A stretch of 64,000 bases of DNA from Thunnus maccoyii (lineage: Eukaryota > Chordata > Actinopteri > Scombriformes > Scombridae): contig NC_056550.1 of assembly GCF_910596095.1 (NCBI RefSeq), forward strand, positions 18,012,501-18,076,500, written 5' to 3'. How positions within the stretch are numbered: position 1 is the first letter of the stretch; every line of letters begins with the position of its first letter. Made by a program: the position numbers and the translations under genes. Below the pieces are notes generated by a model. The model was not told where the DNA came from, searched no databases, and saw only the letters and a list, made by a program, of their open reading frames with translations. Below are positions 38,531-50,719 of the stretch, piece after piece.

Positions 38531-38700
38531 TGTTCAGTCAGACAACTTAAGTGGAAGAGATTTGAATACAGGGTTTGTACAAAGGGGATATTTGGGTCAG
38601 TCAGTTTGAGTCAGTCTGGGCTCTGACTTCAGGCAGTGTTTCACCAAGCTCAGCACAGTGTAGATTCAGGAGTGACAACTAGATATCTTCTCCCAGTAAA
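38531..38700 (-). mobile_element. Possible solo B-repeat relic of a related Ngaro-like element
   Basis: The left edge shares GTTCAGTCAGACAACT with B2 at 24863 and the right edge (AGGAGTGACAACTAGATAT) resembles the other B-repeat edge (AGGAGTGATGATTAAATAT). A GGCTCTGAC motif lies between, as in B1. The middle differs. The similarity is by eye only. Confidence 0.4.
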
Positions 38701-38816
38701 TTAATTACAAAATATATTGCAAGATGGACATTCTGCTGCACTTGCTCCCTTTGTTAATCATTTCTACTAATACTGTAAATAAACTGCATTTTGTTGCCTT
38801 TATTTAACACTTACAG

Positions 38817-38926
38817 ACCTGATCATAAACTTTGCGCTGTATAATGATTACTGGGCTCAAGCTGTCACCAAAGAAGAGGGCATTGAAAATCAGCACCCAC
38901 CTTACACAGCACATGATGTACTGTAA
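38817..38926 (+). other. Orphan exon-like segment with nearby polyadenylation signal
   Basis: A pyrimidine-rich acceptor (ending cttacag at 38816) is followed by 35 sense codons with an ordinary coding look and then TAA. The bases CTGTAAGT at the end also form a good donor (38923), so the segment could be an internal exon. AATAAA follows at 38988-38993 with GT-rich sequence after it. I do not recognise the peptide and found no upstream partner exon. A chance open stretch of this length is quite possible. Confidence 0.22.
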
Positions 38927-39015
38927 GTTAATGACAAAGTCCCCATTTCATGTGTCTACTTTGTGTTTTTAATGGTTGTATTTGGTCAATAAATATTGTC
39001 TTTATAAAAGTGGTG

Positions 39016-40740
39016 ATCGGTGTCTCTGTGCAAAATGGCTAACGTTGTTATTCATAGCCACCCTTTGAAGCAGCTCTGGTTTTCTGTTATAACAATCAGC
39101 TTTTTAATTCAGTCTGTGTTTCATTTTGTTATCATTCCAAGCAGAGACTCATCCTCCAACATTATATATATTACATCTGCCCAACCCAACAGCTACACTA
39201 CAGCTACACAGAGACCAAGCTGTAGGACTGAGCATTGCTTACAATTATACAGTTCTGATAACTCAATCAAAACATGGTCACAGGATGTTGCTTTATCTTT
39301 GTGTTGTAATGTGTTTTTCTGTTGTCAGACCTTTATATCCTTTATATATCACATATGAGCTAAATCTGTGCACCAGAGAACCAGTGTGCACCAGAGAACC
39401 AGTGAAGACTGTATCACTGGTGAGACAAATGAGTTGTTTCTTCTAAAAATAGATTCACCTCAATCACGCGTAGGTGTGTCTACAGCCAGGCTTTTTATCG
39501 ATAGGTCATGCTAATGTCAGTACATTTCACAGTCCCTCTGCGAGCACGCTTTGTCATACAAACCCCTAAAGGCCTGCTGTCTGTCCCCCGCATTTTCCCA
39601 GGCACAAAGCCCAAATTCTACCTCATTGTTTAAAAGTGTGAAATGTAATAACCACCCTGGCGGTCGGTGGGACAGTGTGTTCAGGCCTAGAAATGACCTT
39701 TTACCACTGTGAGCTGGGCACAAGAAAAGTTGCTGAATATTTATCAGTTTGTTGTGTTCCATGAGGTTGTGCTCATAAATGCCTACAGCAGTTCCTCAGC
39801 TTTTTAATGCTCAACTGAAAGGGGTGGCACCTTGTGAACATCAAAAATGTGTGTATATGTATGATGTAATGTATGATAAAAGAACATTATGTTCCTTCAT
39901 GCAAACGTTTCTCAGAGTTGTACTTCCTCTTACTTATCACTTGACACTTTTTATAAAACTGTATGATGGAGATCCTTGTGTTTGGTAGCAGCTTTCAGTA
40001 TTTGCTTTTGTTCTTCAGCAAACATTAATTCATGACCTACTAGCTTTATCTGCAACTTTTATTACATACAAGTGCAGCCAGTTTGTCTTCAGGGAATGAG
40101 AAACACAGTTTAAAAAAACAAACTCAGGACGACACATATATACATCATTATGTGGGGAAAACAGAACAGTGGAGGTTTTCTTTGTTCACGTCTTTCCAAA
40201 TGACGCTCAACATAGTAACCATTGTTACATTGTCTCAGAAAGACTTAGTCAGAGGCAAAAGCCATATATATGTCATCGTCATAGTTTGCAGAATGTGTGC
40301 CATAACACTGCTGACGGGAGGGTGTACCAGCCAGCAGGACTGTGTAAAACAATGACCTGTCTAAACTCCTCTTGACCCCCATCTGTTCCCTAAAAACAGA
40401 GTCCAAGAGAGGGGAAAGATACCGACAGAGAGAGACATTGCGAAAACACAGTTTAGTAACACGCTGTCATGGAAAAAATAGTCGGGTGAGTTGACGTACC
40501 CTTTTCCCTTTACTATCACCCCACCCCAACAAGAACAGAAGTTCCTGAAAAGTAGTTCCTGCCTAGGCAGTACCAACTCGTGTCAGAGGCGTGATGAGAG
40601 CGAGCGAAAAAACCCCACCCCAGAAAATCTAGTCATCTCAGCATGTCACCTCAGCAGTGAGAGCAGGCAAACATTCAAAGGGGAGAAAGAGACAGACAGA
40701 GAGAGAGAGAGAGAGGGGAGAGGTCACTGTATCAGAGGAG
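39016..40740. other. Intergenic DNA upstream of adgre5
   Basis: No gene found. An 18-base unit, GTGCACCAGAGAACCAGT, is tandemly doubled at about 39368-39403. Confidence 0.6.
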
Positions 40741-41040
40741 AGACTACTAATTCCTGCATTTTTATATATTCTGTTTGCTGGTGTCAGCATATAGCAGCTT
40801 TTTCCACTCCTGTAAACTTGACTGGTGAATGCAGATTTGAGAGAAGAAGAAGAGAAGAGAAGAGAAGAGAAGAGAAGAGAAGAGAAGAGAAGAGAAGAGA
40901 AGAGAAGAGAGGAGAGGAGAAGAGAAGAGAAGAGAAGAGAAGAGAAGAGAAGAGAAGAGAAGAGAAGAGAAGAGCAGAGATTTGCATTTGGCTGTTTTGA
41001 CTTTTGTTATTCACATCTGGACAGTGTTTTCCTCTTCACC
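40741..41040 (+). promoter_or_regulatory. Putative adgre5 promoter and 5' UTR
   Basis: A TATA-like TTTATATA lies at about 40761-40768, some 280 bases before the start codon. If it is used, transcription would begin near 40790 and the 5' UTR would contain the long GAGAA repeat at 40841-40980. The transcript start is inferred; only the TATA-like string, the repeat and the start codon are seen. Confidence 0.35.
40841..40980 (+). repeat. (GAGAA)n purine pentanucleotide repeat
   Basis: About 140 bases of near-perfect AGAAG/GAGAA units with a few GAGGA variants. The tract is all purine on the plus strand apart from one C near its end. It lies 60 bases upstream of the adgre5 start codon. A shorter (GA)n run is at about 40695-40717. 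Confidence 0.95.
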
Positions 41041-44000
41041 ATGGCGTGCAGGTGGAACCTCCTGGTACTGGGTGAGTCACATCTGTCATCCATTTGGTTG
41101 CTGGAACGGAAAATCTTCTGCTTTGAGAAAGTTTAAAAATGTTCTCTGCTCTGTGGAGGGAAACCAACTGGCTGCACTAGCCTATAAACTTTTCAGTATA
41201 GGAACTGATTTCTTTTTGTTGGACAGTACTCCTTTTCTGTGTGAGTTAAAATCTTGTGTGAAATTTGAGACAACTGAAAAAAAGCCATCAAAAAAGATAC
41301 TGTTAGTATTAAACATACTATACCAGTGTATGTATTCAGTTTAAGAAGACACATTTTTCTGACTTTGTTTAACAGCACTCCACTGAGATTAAAATGTTTT
41401 CTCACTGGCTAAATTAAAACAGTGAGAAACTCAAACTGTCACAGTTCTTAATGGCAGTCTTTCTGCAGCAGTCGAAGCCCGAGGCCAGAGTGAGGGGAAA
41501 GAGCCCAAATAAATTAGGAGAAAAGGAAGAGTGATGCTGAACACAGTGGTTTTTCTTCAAACAACTCACTATCTGGGCACAGAGGACCTCTGTCTCTCTG
41601 CTTTTATAGTGATATTTATACACTATGAGGTCATCACAGCACTCACATTACTTATGGCTTGACTGTGACCATAGTCAGTTACAAATCTGCCCTCAGAGGA
41701 AAAAAAACTTCATGTTGCCATGCGACAGTAACAACACTGAGAGATGCTCACTTCTCATTCCTGCAAACCTCTACGACCTTTGGTATTGTCATAATCGCTA
41801 TCTTACACAAGACACTTCCTATATTGATTGGGGTTATTCTATCCCCATATAAAGACAATCTTAATCAATATAATGATGAAAATGAAGTATTCATCTGAAA
41901 ACTTTAGAGAGTTAGTTTGACAAAATGTGATTGAGTCCCTCCTTACGTTAGTTCACCCTGTAGTTTTTCCACTCACCCCTAGTGATACTGTATCCTCTTT
42001 TGAGATGTCTCTTCGAAAAAGTACAGCAAATATTGAAACTGTTGAAAGAGAAGTTTTTAAGATGACACACAATTTCATTTATTTCCTTTGTGTGGCAGCA
42101 GACATCTTAGCAGCAAATATCTCAAAATGTCAACAAATAAAACAAAATTATACACGTAGCCAGGGGATAAGTAGAAATATGCTAATTGACAATTACTTAG
42201 CTGTTTCTTTTAAGGATTATACTGAATTCATTATATAAACTGTTGTGAAAAATATGTAACTAGTATATTTCTTTCTGTTCCCATATACTGTTCATTACAC
42301 CCATCTGGTGTCATTTAGGCGTCCACAGACTTTGCATTCTCACAGCAGAGGATGTAATGCTGTTTTGCACATGCACCGTGCCAACTGATGTTTCCTCACA
42401 CATAGGAAGTAGAGTTCTCAAGACACCCATATTCTGTTCATTTTGAATAATGGCACAGATGCAATTGGAACAATCTGAGGAAATGAGGGTAGTGAATGAG
42501 GGCATTTACCTTTTTGCCTTTTGAGTCTTTTTGAAACTCAGAACATTTCTGGTGTCATTTATGTGGTCAAACTGATCCTTTAATGTCCCTGTAGCTACAA
42601 TGAAATATTTCAGAATGGTTAAAAAGGAGTTAGTGTGAATTAAGCATGTTGTAGAAGATGTAGTATTGATGTCAGAAAGTGATGAGCTGTAGACTAACAG
42701 TTGCCTGCTTGCTTTTCAGTTCTGTGCCTCTCCCTCGGCACGGTCCTGTCAAAACGTTGTCCTCCAGGATTCACTTCTGAGGGGCAAATATGCATTGGTA
42801 TGAAAAACAAACTCTTTGAATATATATGTAACTAGCAAAATGATTTTTGTGAATATGTAAAAACTAGATTTTTCACCTGCCCTGAGTCTGCTGTAATATT
42901 AAAATTTAACAGACTTTGGGTTAATGACATTTCGACATATTTAGTTTTAGATTCATCTCAAAGATTTACTGTGTTTATTCTTATTCATTGTATATTTATT
43001 TCCACATTTTTGTTTCCTTAATTTTCGTTTAAGATACCGATGAATGTGATGAGTTTAATTATATCGGGCAATGTGGAGATAATGCACGCTGTCTCAACAC
43101 GGTGGGCAGCTACTTCTGCCAGTGTGTTGACGGTTTCAGATCAACAAAAGGGAATGTGAATTTTTCAGCTGAAACATCTGAGAAATGTAAAGGTAAGTCA
43201 TCTTGTCATATTGAATCATTGACAGCAGATGACACTGATTCATATTAATGTTTTACTGCTAGAGTGATCATCCAAATGTAAAAATCTTGTCCTTATTGTT
43301 TACTTTAAGATATCAATGAGTGTGACGACAGCACCATCTGTGGACCTAATGCCAAATGTTCTAACCAAATTCCACATTACTACTGCACTTGTGAGAGTGG
43401 ATTTATCTCTGGAGTGGAAAAGTTTCAGAACAGTGACAATGTTACATGTGGAGGTAAGATTAAGCTTATCAGTACCCTTACCATAAGTAAAAGCTGTGAT
43501 TGGTTATATACAAGTTATGGGCACCAGTGACATTATGTAAGTGTGAACCCTGACAGCATGTTGATGGTTTCCTGTCTCACCTTTTTCTTCAATGTCTTCA
43601 TCCTGCTAACATAGATATTAATGAGTGTCAAGAGGTAAATGTTTGTGGGCAGAATGCAGAGTGCAAGAACACACTTGGCAGTTATTACTGTGTCTGCAAT
43701 GTTGGCTTTGGACTGAAATCTGGAAAACTCAATTTCACTGGGAGTCAGGAGCAATGCGAAGGTTAGGACCATGATGCTGCAAAATGTTTATTATTTGACA
43801 AGTCACTTAATCTAGTACTCACACTCTTATTGATTTATATCATAGCTGATGAGGTTTACTTGATTCAAAGATAGCTTGACGTGCTTCTAGATTTCATTTA
43901 ATCAAGTAAAATGATCATGATGCTTGCACAAAGCGTTGTTTCAAGAAAATTGGCCTACTAAAGCGGAACAATGTTGAAAGAAAGTTAAAATATCTCAACC

Positions 44001-47000
44001 CAATGACTGACTTCTTCCTATATTGTTTTTAAGGGAAAAAGTGATTTTAGGGTGGCTATTAAATTGGTTGATCCTATAAGTTATTATAATTAAGCCTTAA
44101 AAAGATGAATATTTTTTGTAGTATTTTGTTGACAATGCACTAACATGTTTTTAAAGAGTTTTCAGATATTATAAAATAAATTGTTGGTCTAGAGCTGGTT
44201 GGTTAAATGAATGGCTGTCCTGTGTTTTGGTTATGTCCAGCCTGTTTTATGTTTTTTTGTTCTATGCATTATCTTTAATAACCTACCAAGCACTATCTTC
44301 AATGCAAACGTTGTACTGGACCAGTATATTTATTGTTCCATTAGCAATGACCGAAACACACAGTGCAACCATTTTCCTCTCACTGATTTGTTTCCATTTC
44401 AGACATATGTAAGATTGATAAGACAATCTGTGGAAATGGGACCTGCCACCGTGGAGCCACCGGCCATTACTGTGCATGCCACGCAGGGTTCACTAACTAT
44501 GGCAACAAAGAGTCTCGCTGCACTGGTAAGCACACAGCATCACTCAAATTTTTCCAACATCCATTACTGAACCAGTGTTTGTTCAGTAATAGTACAAACA
44601 GATCATTTTCATGAGTACAGGTATCCTCATGATATGTGTATGTTATGGTAATCAACAAGCATATTCAATGAAACAAATCCCCTGTTTCCTCAGAATTAAA
44701 GTGCGATGAATTCAAAGACATGAACATCCTCTCGGTAACTCCACACAACAAATAACTTTATCACTATCTGACTTATACTATAATGTTGATTACCTTCTAC
44801 TTGGGTTTCATTCTCCCCAAATCGCTCTCTCCTAGACATTTCCCATTGCACATGATCTTCTGATGCAGCTGAAAAAGACCTGTTTGGAGCTTACAAATAA
44901 TGAGACTTCAACATTCGACTTTGTTGGAGAGGACATACTAGAGGTAATTCTGCACAAAAATTAATTGAAATGCAATTTTTTATGCAAAAAAAAGCTTTCC
45001 GTTCCTCACAACCAGCACCGAAACAGGAAGTTCTGCCCCCCTTAAGCTCTGTCATGTGGTGTTTAGATCTCTGCGCACACCCTTGTAGAGTGTTTATGCT
45101 GACCTGAGGCAATATGCAGTCTGAAAGTCTGCCTCTGTCTGACTCTGTCTCCTGTTTCTCCGTGTGCATGCTTATGTTGCTCCCTCTCCCCCTCCTCTCC
45201 TGTGGCTGTAGAGACTGTTGTCTGTGATCGACAAGTACTTGTCTAGTGGAGCCTTCAACGATAACAGGAAAGTCTCCACCTTTCTGGACTTGGTGGAGAA
45301 TGCTCTGAGACTGACGGGAGCTTTTATTAAGACCCCCAAGACAAATAAATCCTTCAAATACACAGGTTAAATATACATTAAATCAAAACAGTATTTGTTC
45401 ATTTACATGGAAATGTTTTTTTGTAAGTCTATTAAGAGACAAGCAAGCATGTCCATTAAAAGCTGATCTTTGTGTCTGGGTTCAGAACTGGAGATGTTGG
45501 TACGTAAAGGGTCTGACATACCCAAGGGAGCTGTGAATTTATCATCTAAGCATGCCCAGGTGGATATGCAGTGGGAGACAGCTGCAGGAGATCCCTCCCT
45601 TTACCCAGGTAATGACCATACTTAATTAACACATTTGTAACCACATCCATTAGAACATGGATGAGTTTCAAGTGTAATTAATGTCTACTTAATCCAGTCT
45701 TGTCCTGTTGTCAATATTATAGGTTTTGCAGCAGTGTCCTTGCTGACCTATAGAACGCTGGAAGAGTTTGCAAATGGCTTTTTTAGTGGGATGAAACCAC
45801 AAGAGAACGAAAGCTTTAAGCTCAACTCCAAAGTCGTGACTGTCACCGTCAGTAACAGAAACACAAGCCGCCTAGAAAAACCAGTCCAATTGAATTTCAA
45901 ACACCTGGAAGAGGTATTCAGTTTGACATTAAGGATTCTGCCATTATAATCTATCTCCACAGGAAAATATTACACAATCACAATATCACAATGTTATATG
46001 TCGTTGGTGTCGTAACATGGTCATTATATTTTGTTTTACAGTTAAATAAAAACCACACCTGTGTGTTCTGGAATTCCTCGGAGCACGGAGGCTCGTGGTC
46101 TGCTGAAGGTTGCAGTGTGGTGGAGTCCAACCTTACTCACACCGTGTGTTCCTGCAACCATCTGAGCAGCTTTGCTGTGCTTATGGCGCTCTATGACATT
46201 GAGGTTAAAACTCAGTTACATATGATGATTCACAACAAAGACCATGAGTCTGATAGGTCAGAGTTTATCCTTCAAAGTTCAGTTCATCACTATAATGTAA
46301 CCCCCCCCCCCCCCCCCCTTTCTCTCTCTCTCTCTCTCTCCCAACAGGAACAGTACAAGTTTCAGTTGCAGCTGATCACTTGGGTGGGTCTGTCCCTTTC
46401 ACTGGTTTGCCTGTTCATCTGCATCCTAACGTTCTGGCTGATCCGCTCCATCCAAAGCCCAAGAACCACCATCCACCTGCACCTCTGCATCACCCTCTTC
46501 ATTGCTACCCTCATCTTCCTTGCCGGCATCAGTCGTACAGAGAACAAGGTAAATACAAGCACATGCAGTGGCAACTCTGTAACAGCTTGCACATTAAAAC
46601 ACCTGCACTGTCCAGATGAAAGCAGTAAAAGTTTCTGACACCTCCAAATGCAGCAGAGAAATATACACAAAGCAACTGCACAGCTACTGAATGATTCATG
46701 TGGATGCTGAAGATTTATAAACGAGAATTCAGCAAGTAGTTTCTCACTGCTATTTCTCAGCATCCTTTGTCCTTTTTCCCACTGCTGTCATCATGATCCT
46801 CTCTCTCTCTCTCTCTCTCTCTCTGTCTTCTGCAATAGGTTGGCTGTGCAGTGGTAGCAGGACTGCTGCATTTCTTCTACCTGGCAGCATTTTGCTGGAT
46901 GTGTCTGGAGGGCATACAACTCTTCAGGATGGTAGTCCTGGTATTTAACGCCAACTTGAAAACCCGCTACATGATGGCAGGCGGCTATGGAGTTCCAGCT

Positions 47001-48463
47001 TTAATTGTCGCCATCTCTGCTTTAGCCAATGCCAAGGGATATGGCACCAAGGAATAGTAAGTTTCCCATACTGATGCTGAGCTTGTTTTTTTTTAATGAA
47101 TGCCTCATTCACAGGTTCCGGTGGCTTCACATAATCTGCTCAATAAACTCTCAATATTCATTGCAGTTGTTGGTTAAACCTGGATTCCATTTGGGGGTTT
47201 TTTGCCCCTGCCTGTATCATCATCTTTGTAAGTAAGAAAATAATTATTGAGTTGAATGATATACCTAAAACTGACTTCAGTACTTTTTTAAAACCTGGTC
47301 TTTGTTGCCTTTCAGATAAACATCTTTTTCTTCCTCATCACTGTGTGGAAGTTGGCACAGAAGTTCTCAAGTTTAAACCCTGACCTAGACAACCTGCAGA
47401 AAATAAAGTGAGTCAGCTCTAGCTCAAGTTGCCTGCAACAACCAGGCACCTGTATACTGTATTTAATGTGTGCGTAAATATGTGAGTACATATTGTGTTT
47501 GCTATATGGAGCTAAACATTCTCTTTATTACATGCCCTCAAGCTAAGAAATCACACAAAAGAAGTGGCAGTACAGCGTCTCAGATTTCACCCATGTGCAT
47601 CTTTGTTGCCCCCTGCAGGACGTTCACCATTACTGCAGTGGCTCAGCTGTGTGTGCTGGGCACCATGTGGATCTTTGGTTCTTTCCAGTTTTCGAAAGGC
47701 ACTATAGCCATGTCTTACCTGTTCACCATCTTTGGCAGCATCCAGGGGATCATGCTCTTTGTCATGCACTGTCTATTTTCTAAACAGGTCAGTCACACTT
47801 CTCAAGATAAGTACAAATGCTGCAGCTTTTCCTGTATTCAAAAACTCATTTTGTATTCTGATTTCAGGTGAGGGAAGAGTATGGAAACATCCTGTCCAGA
47901 TGCTGTGCACCTCGGAAGAGCTATTCAGAGTTCAGTTACAACAGCAAAGCTCATGTAAGAATTTAATATTTCACCCAAGTTCTGATTCAGATGGAATGAC
48001 AATTATCTTAAATTGTATTAATTAAGAATTTAGCAGGAATTGTTGCCACATTCACTAATTTCATCAGAATTCAACATGCCAGTGTGCCCTGGTATAATAT
48101 CTACTCTTAGTTCATTATACAAAATTTCAGCCACCACATTTATTTTCATGAAACATATACTGTCTACAGAGATGATGCTCACCAAGCACCAATGAAATTA
48201 AATCTAACATTTAGTATGCATGTGGACAGTGTTGTTGATCGGTACTGAGATTGCTAAAGAAACCTAATGGGGTTTAGTTTCATTTCCAAAAGCAAACATC
48301 ATTCTTTCCAATGTCGAGATATAATACACAGTGTGAAGTGAAGTGTGCTGTAGCTAATGAAAGAGCACTCAAAGTGTCTATCGTGACTGATTGGCTTGTC
48401 TCTCCCTTCTGTCATCCTCAGGCATCCAAGAGCAGCCAGGACACAGGAGAGTCTCATATCTGA
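41041..48463 (+). CDS. adgre5: Adhesion G protein-coupled receptor E5 (CD97)-like, 19 coding exons
   Basis: Seen: coding exons 41041-41071, 42720-42797, 43034-43192, 43310-43453, 43615-43761, 44403-44525, 44694-44734, 44836-44943, 45212-45365, 45486-45608, 45723-45913, 46042-46203, 46348-46548, 46839-47056, 47167-47227, 47316-47407, 47619-47787, 47868-47954, 48422-48463. All have AG/GT borders and join in one frame of 776 codons. Residues 1-21 are a signal peptide. Three calcium-binding-type EGF modules (D-x-D/N-E-C starts) cover about 37-186. A fourth EGF-like module without the calcium motif covers 187-227. A GAIN-type stalk leads to a GPS at about 434-487 with CNHLSSF, so autocleavage is predicted between L474 and S475. 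Seven membrane segments lie at about 488-735 and a short tail ends GESHI. Known of the family: EGF-GAIN-GPS-7TM receptors act in leukocyte adhesion at the plasma membrane, and human CD97 is 835 aa. Inference: adgre5 rather than another ADGRE paralog, from this architecture and the neighbouring EP1 receptor. The first ATG is used because it opens the signal peptide. Confidence 0.93.
46301..46340 (+). repeat. C18 plus (CT)n tract at an adgre5 3' splice site
   Basis: Eighteen C residues (46301-46318) followed by T-rich (CT)n to 46340 directly precede the ccaacag acceptor of adgre5 exon 13. The tract serves as that intron's polypyrimidine tract. Confidence 0.93.
46799..46824 (+). repeat. (CT)n tract upstream of adgre5 exon 14
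   Basis: About 13 CT units lie 14 bases upstream of the tgcaatag acceptor that starts exon 14 at 46839. They form most of the pyrimidine tract there. Confidence 0.92.
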
Positions 48464-49440
48464 GGAGCTTAACGGCGACTTGGAAGCAAAGTCTGCCATT
48501 TCAAACACACGGTCGACTACTGTCCTCCTGTTTGAAGCCAATGCACCAGTTTGCTTTTCCGCAAAATACTGTAAACATTCTCATTCTTTATCATGTGTGG
48601 TATTTTAAGCTACTGAAATGAAACTGTTGATCATGACAAGTTCAACAAAAATGGAATATTTTGATATTTGAGCAAAGCTTTTAAGATGACACATGATTCA
48701 AGCTTATGATGCACTGTACTTTCATGCAAGCATTTATTTTATTGGAGTATGTACCTCAGTTTGGAAAAGAAATCTCCAGATGTTTTGTTTTTTTTTTCAT
48801 TTGTGAAAAAAGTGAACCAATTTTGAACCAAAATATAAAAATAATAAATGATATTATGAGGACCTGTTTTATCAGGTAAATCAAATATGGCTTGTTGTGT
48901 CATCCAGGTACTGTATCCAATCAGCAAAGACAATCGGAAAGATTAGATTTCTGAAGCAAGCACTTTTTTTCTGTATCACTTGTCACCATATTTAAATTGA
49001 CAGTATCTGAATATAACCAACAAAAAGAGGGGCAATAATGAGACAGAGATGGATTTTAAGCATATTTTTATGTATATTTTGCTGGGCAATTCAACATGTA
49101 TTAATAAGTTACTGCATTACTGCTCAATTCATTGTGCTGTAACATTTCAAATGTATATATAGAGTGTTTTTTTTTAACTTACTGTAAAACTTGAATATTA
49201 AAATCAGCTTTTGTTTTTATTTTCCACTGGAGTATTAGTACTGTTGTAAGCACTGGTTTAGCATATATTTGAGTTTTCTCATAGATATTGTTTGGTTTTA
49301 TTATCTAGTTCTGTATTATCAATGAAATATTTTCTATCCTTGGTGTGAATTATTCAGGGTTTTTTTGTGTGTTTTGCAAGCTTTTTTTTTTCTTCATGTC
49401 TCTCCTTGAAATTGTAACATAATAAATATTCTGATGTACC
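48464..49440 (+). other. adgre5 3' UTR with polyadenylation signal
   Basis: AT-rich non-coding sequence follows the TGA at 48461-48463. An AATAAA at 49421-49426 is a plausible polyadenylation signal, giving a 3' UTR of roughly 970 bases. Earlier alternative signals may exist. The extent is inferred. Confidence 0.5.
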
Positions 49441-50640
49441 TCATGTTTAAAGTCTCCTTGAGAAGTTCTTCCCACCCCTGGCCTTGAAATATATTTAATA
49501 TAGGTAATAAATTTGTTTTGAACAGCTGAAGAAAACAGACAAAGTTTTCCTTTACAGTTCCTTATGTCAGAGTTTTTAGATTTTTTAGATTTAGCAGAAA
49601 ATCTGGGTTCTAACAAGAGTAAGACTGAATTTAGGAGTTTTGTTCAAGAACAAACAGAAAGTCACTGCCAAACCCACACAATGAGGTTTTTTTCCCCTCT
49701 CCACCTTGATAGTACATGTCTGACATAACTCTTTACTGCTAGAGCACTTATCTAGCTGGATGACTTCCAAGATCAAACAGTTATACATTCAGAGGAAATG
49801 GAGAACTCTCTTCCTTCCTGTTTATGTGAGATCACAAACATGATAGTCTCAAAAACAACCTTGAAGTCTCAAAAATGGAATTTTAACAAGTAAACAAACC
49901 TGAAGTAGCCCCCCAAAATACGTTTTACTGAATACGAGTGCAAATGAAAGAGAGTATTCCCTCTTTAAACCTTTATAAACCTCGGTAGAGTGTTGCATCT
50001 TTCGATTTACTCACACCTCCTGGGATTTTTTATAACACAGAAGTGTTTGTAATATATGTAAAATATTCTAAAATATCTATCAGAGAGCTGTGAGCGAGCA
50101 AAGTAAACCAGAGGCCCTTGAAGCATAATCATCATCATGCTCTTCCAGACTTCTTTGATATCTGCCTCTGTGCTTTTGTTTACATGAGTGACGGTGGGTG
50201 ATGACTGTCATAGCCCCAGCTGAATAACAGACTGAAATCTCTTTTTGCTATGAAGAAATTATCATCAAGAGTTTAGAAAGGTGAATTATGAAACATTAGC
50301 AATAGCTGACTTTAAATTTGATGTGCTCACCTATTCATCATACTGTGAATCAATACTACAAAATGAAAGTGATGGGTGAAATCAGCAGCAATCAGCAGAG
50401 CGGATGAATAGATGGAAAGGACTCAATCAGAGGGGGAGGGAGAATGGAAAGTGCATGTCCAGCAAGCGGAGGCAAAATAGCTGCCAAGCCTCTGAAGAGG
50501 GAGAAAGGCTGACCAGGGAGAGAGAGAAACTGTCACAGAGACAGGGGGAAAAGACAAGAAGGAGAATGAGAGCAAGTGACTGTGGACAATAGTGATAACT
50601 GCAATCAGGAAGCTCTACAGACAAGAGAAACACTTTTAGC
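49441..50640. other. Intergenic DNA between adgre5 and the EP1 receptor gene
   Basis: No coding segment or recognisable repeat was found. The last 250 bases are purine-rich (GGGAGAG-type) and may belong to the upstream promoter of the next gene. Confidence 0.6.
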
Positions 50641-50719
50641 AGGTGGGTAAGACTCGTTCCTCTCTCGTTTACTCGGCGCCGTCCCATACAATCCAGTGTT
50701 CAACCGGAATCATCTGGAG
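50641..50719 (+). other. Possible 5' non-coding exon of the EP1 receptor gene
   Basis: A moderately GC-rich stretch ends in a strong donor (ctggag followed by gtaagt at 50720). The coding exon of the EP1 receptor begins with an acceptor abutting its ATG, so at least one upstream non-coding exon is required, and this is the best candidate I see. The left edge is arbitrary. Confidence 0.4.

Noticed and set aside
40491..41000. 169-codon frame encoding a long RRE/EEK repeat
   Set aside because: Produced by the GAGAA microsatellite; not in frame with adgre5.
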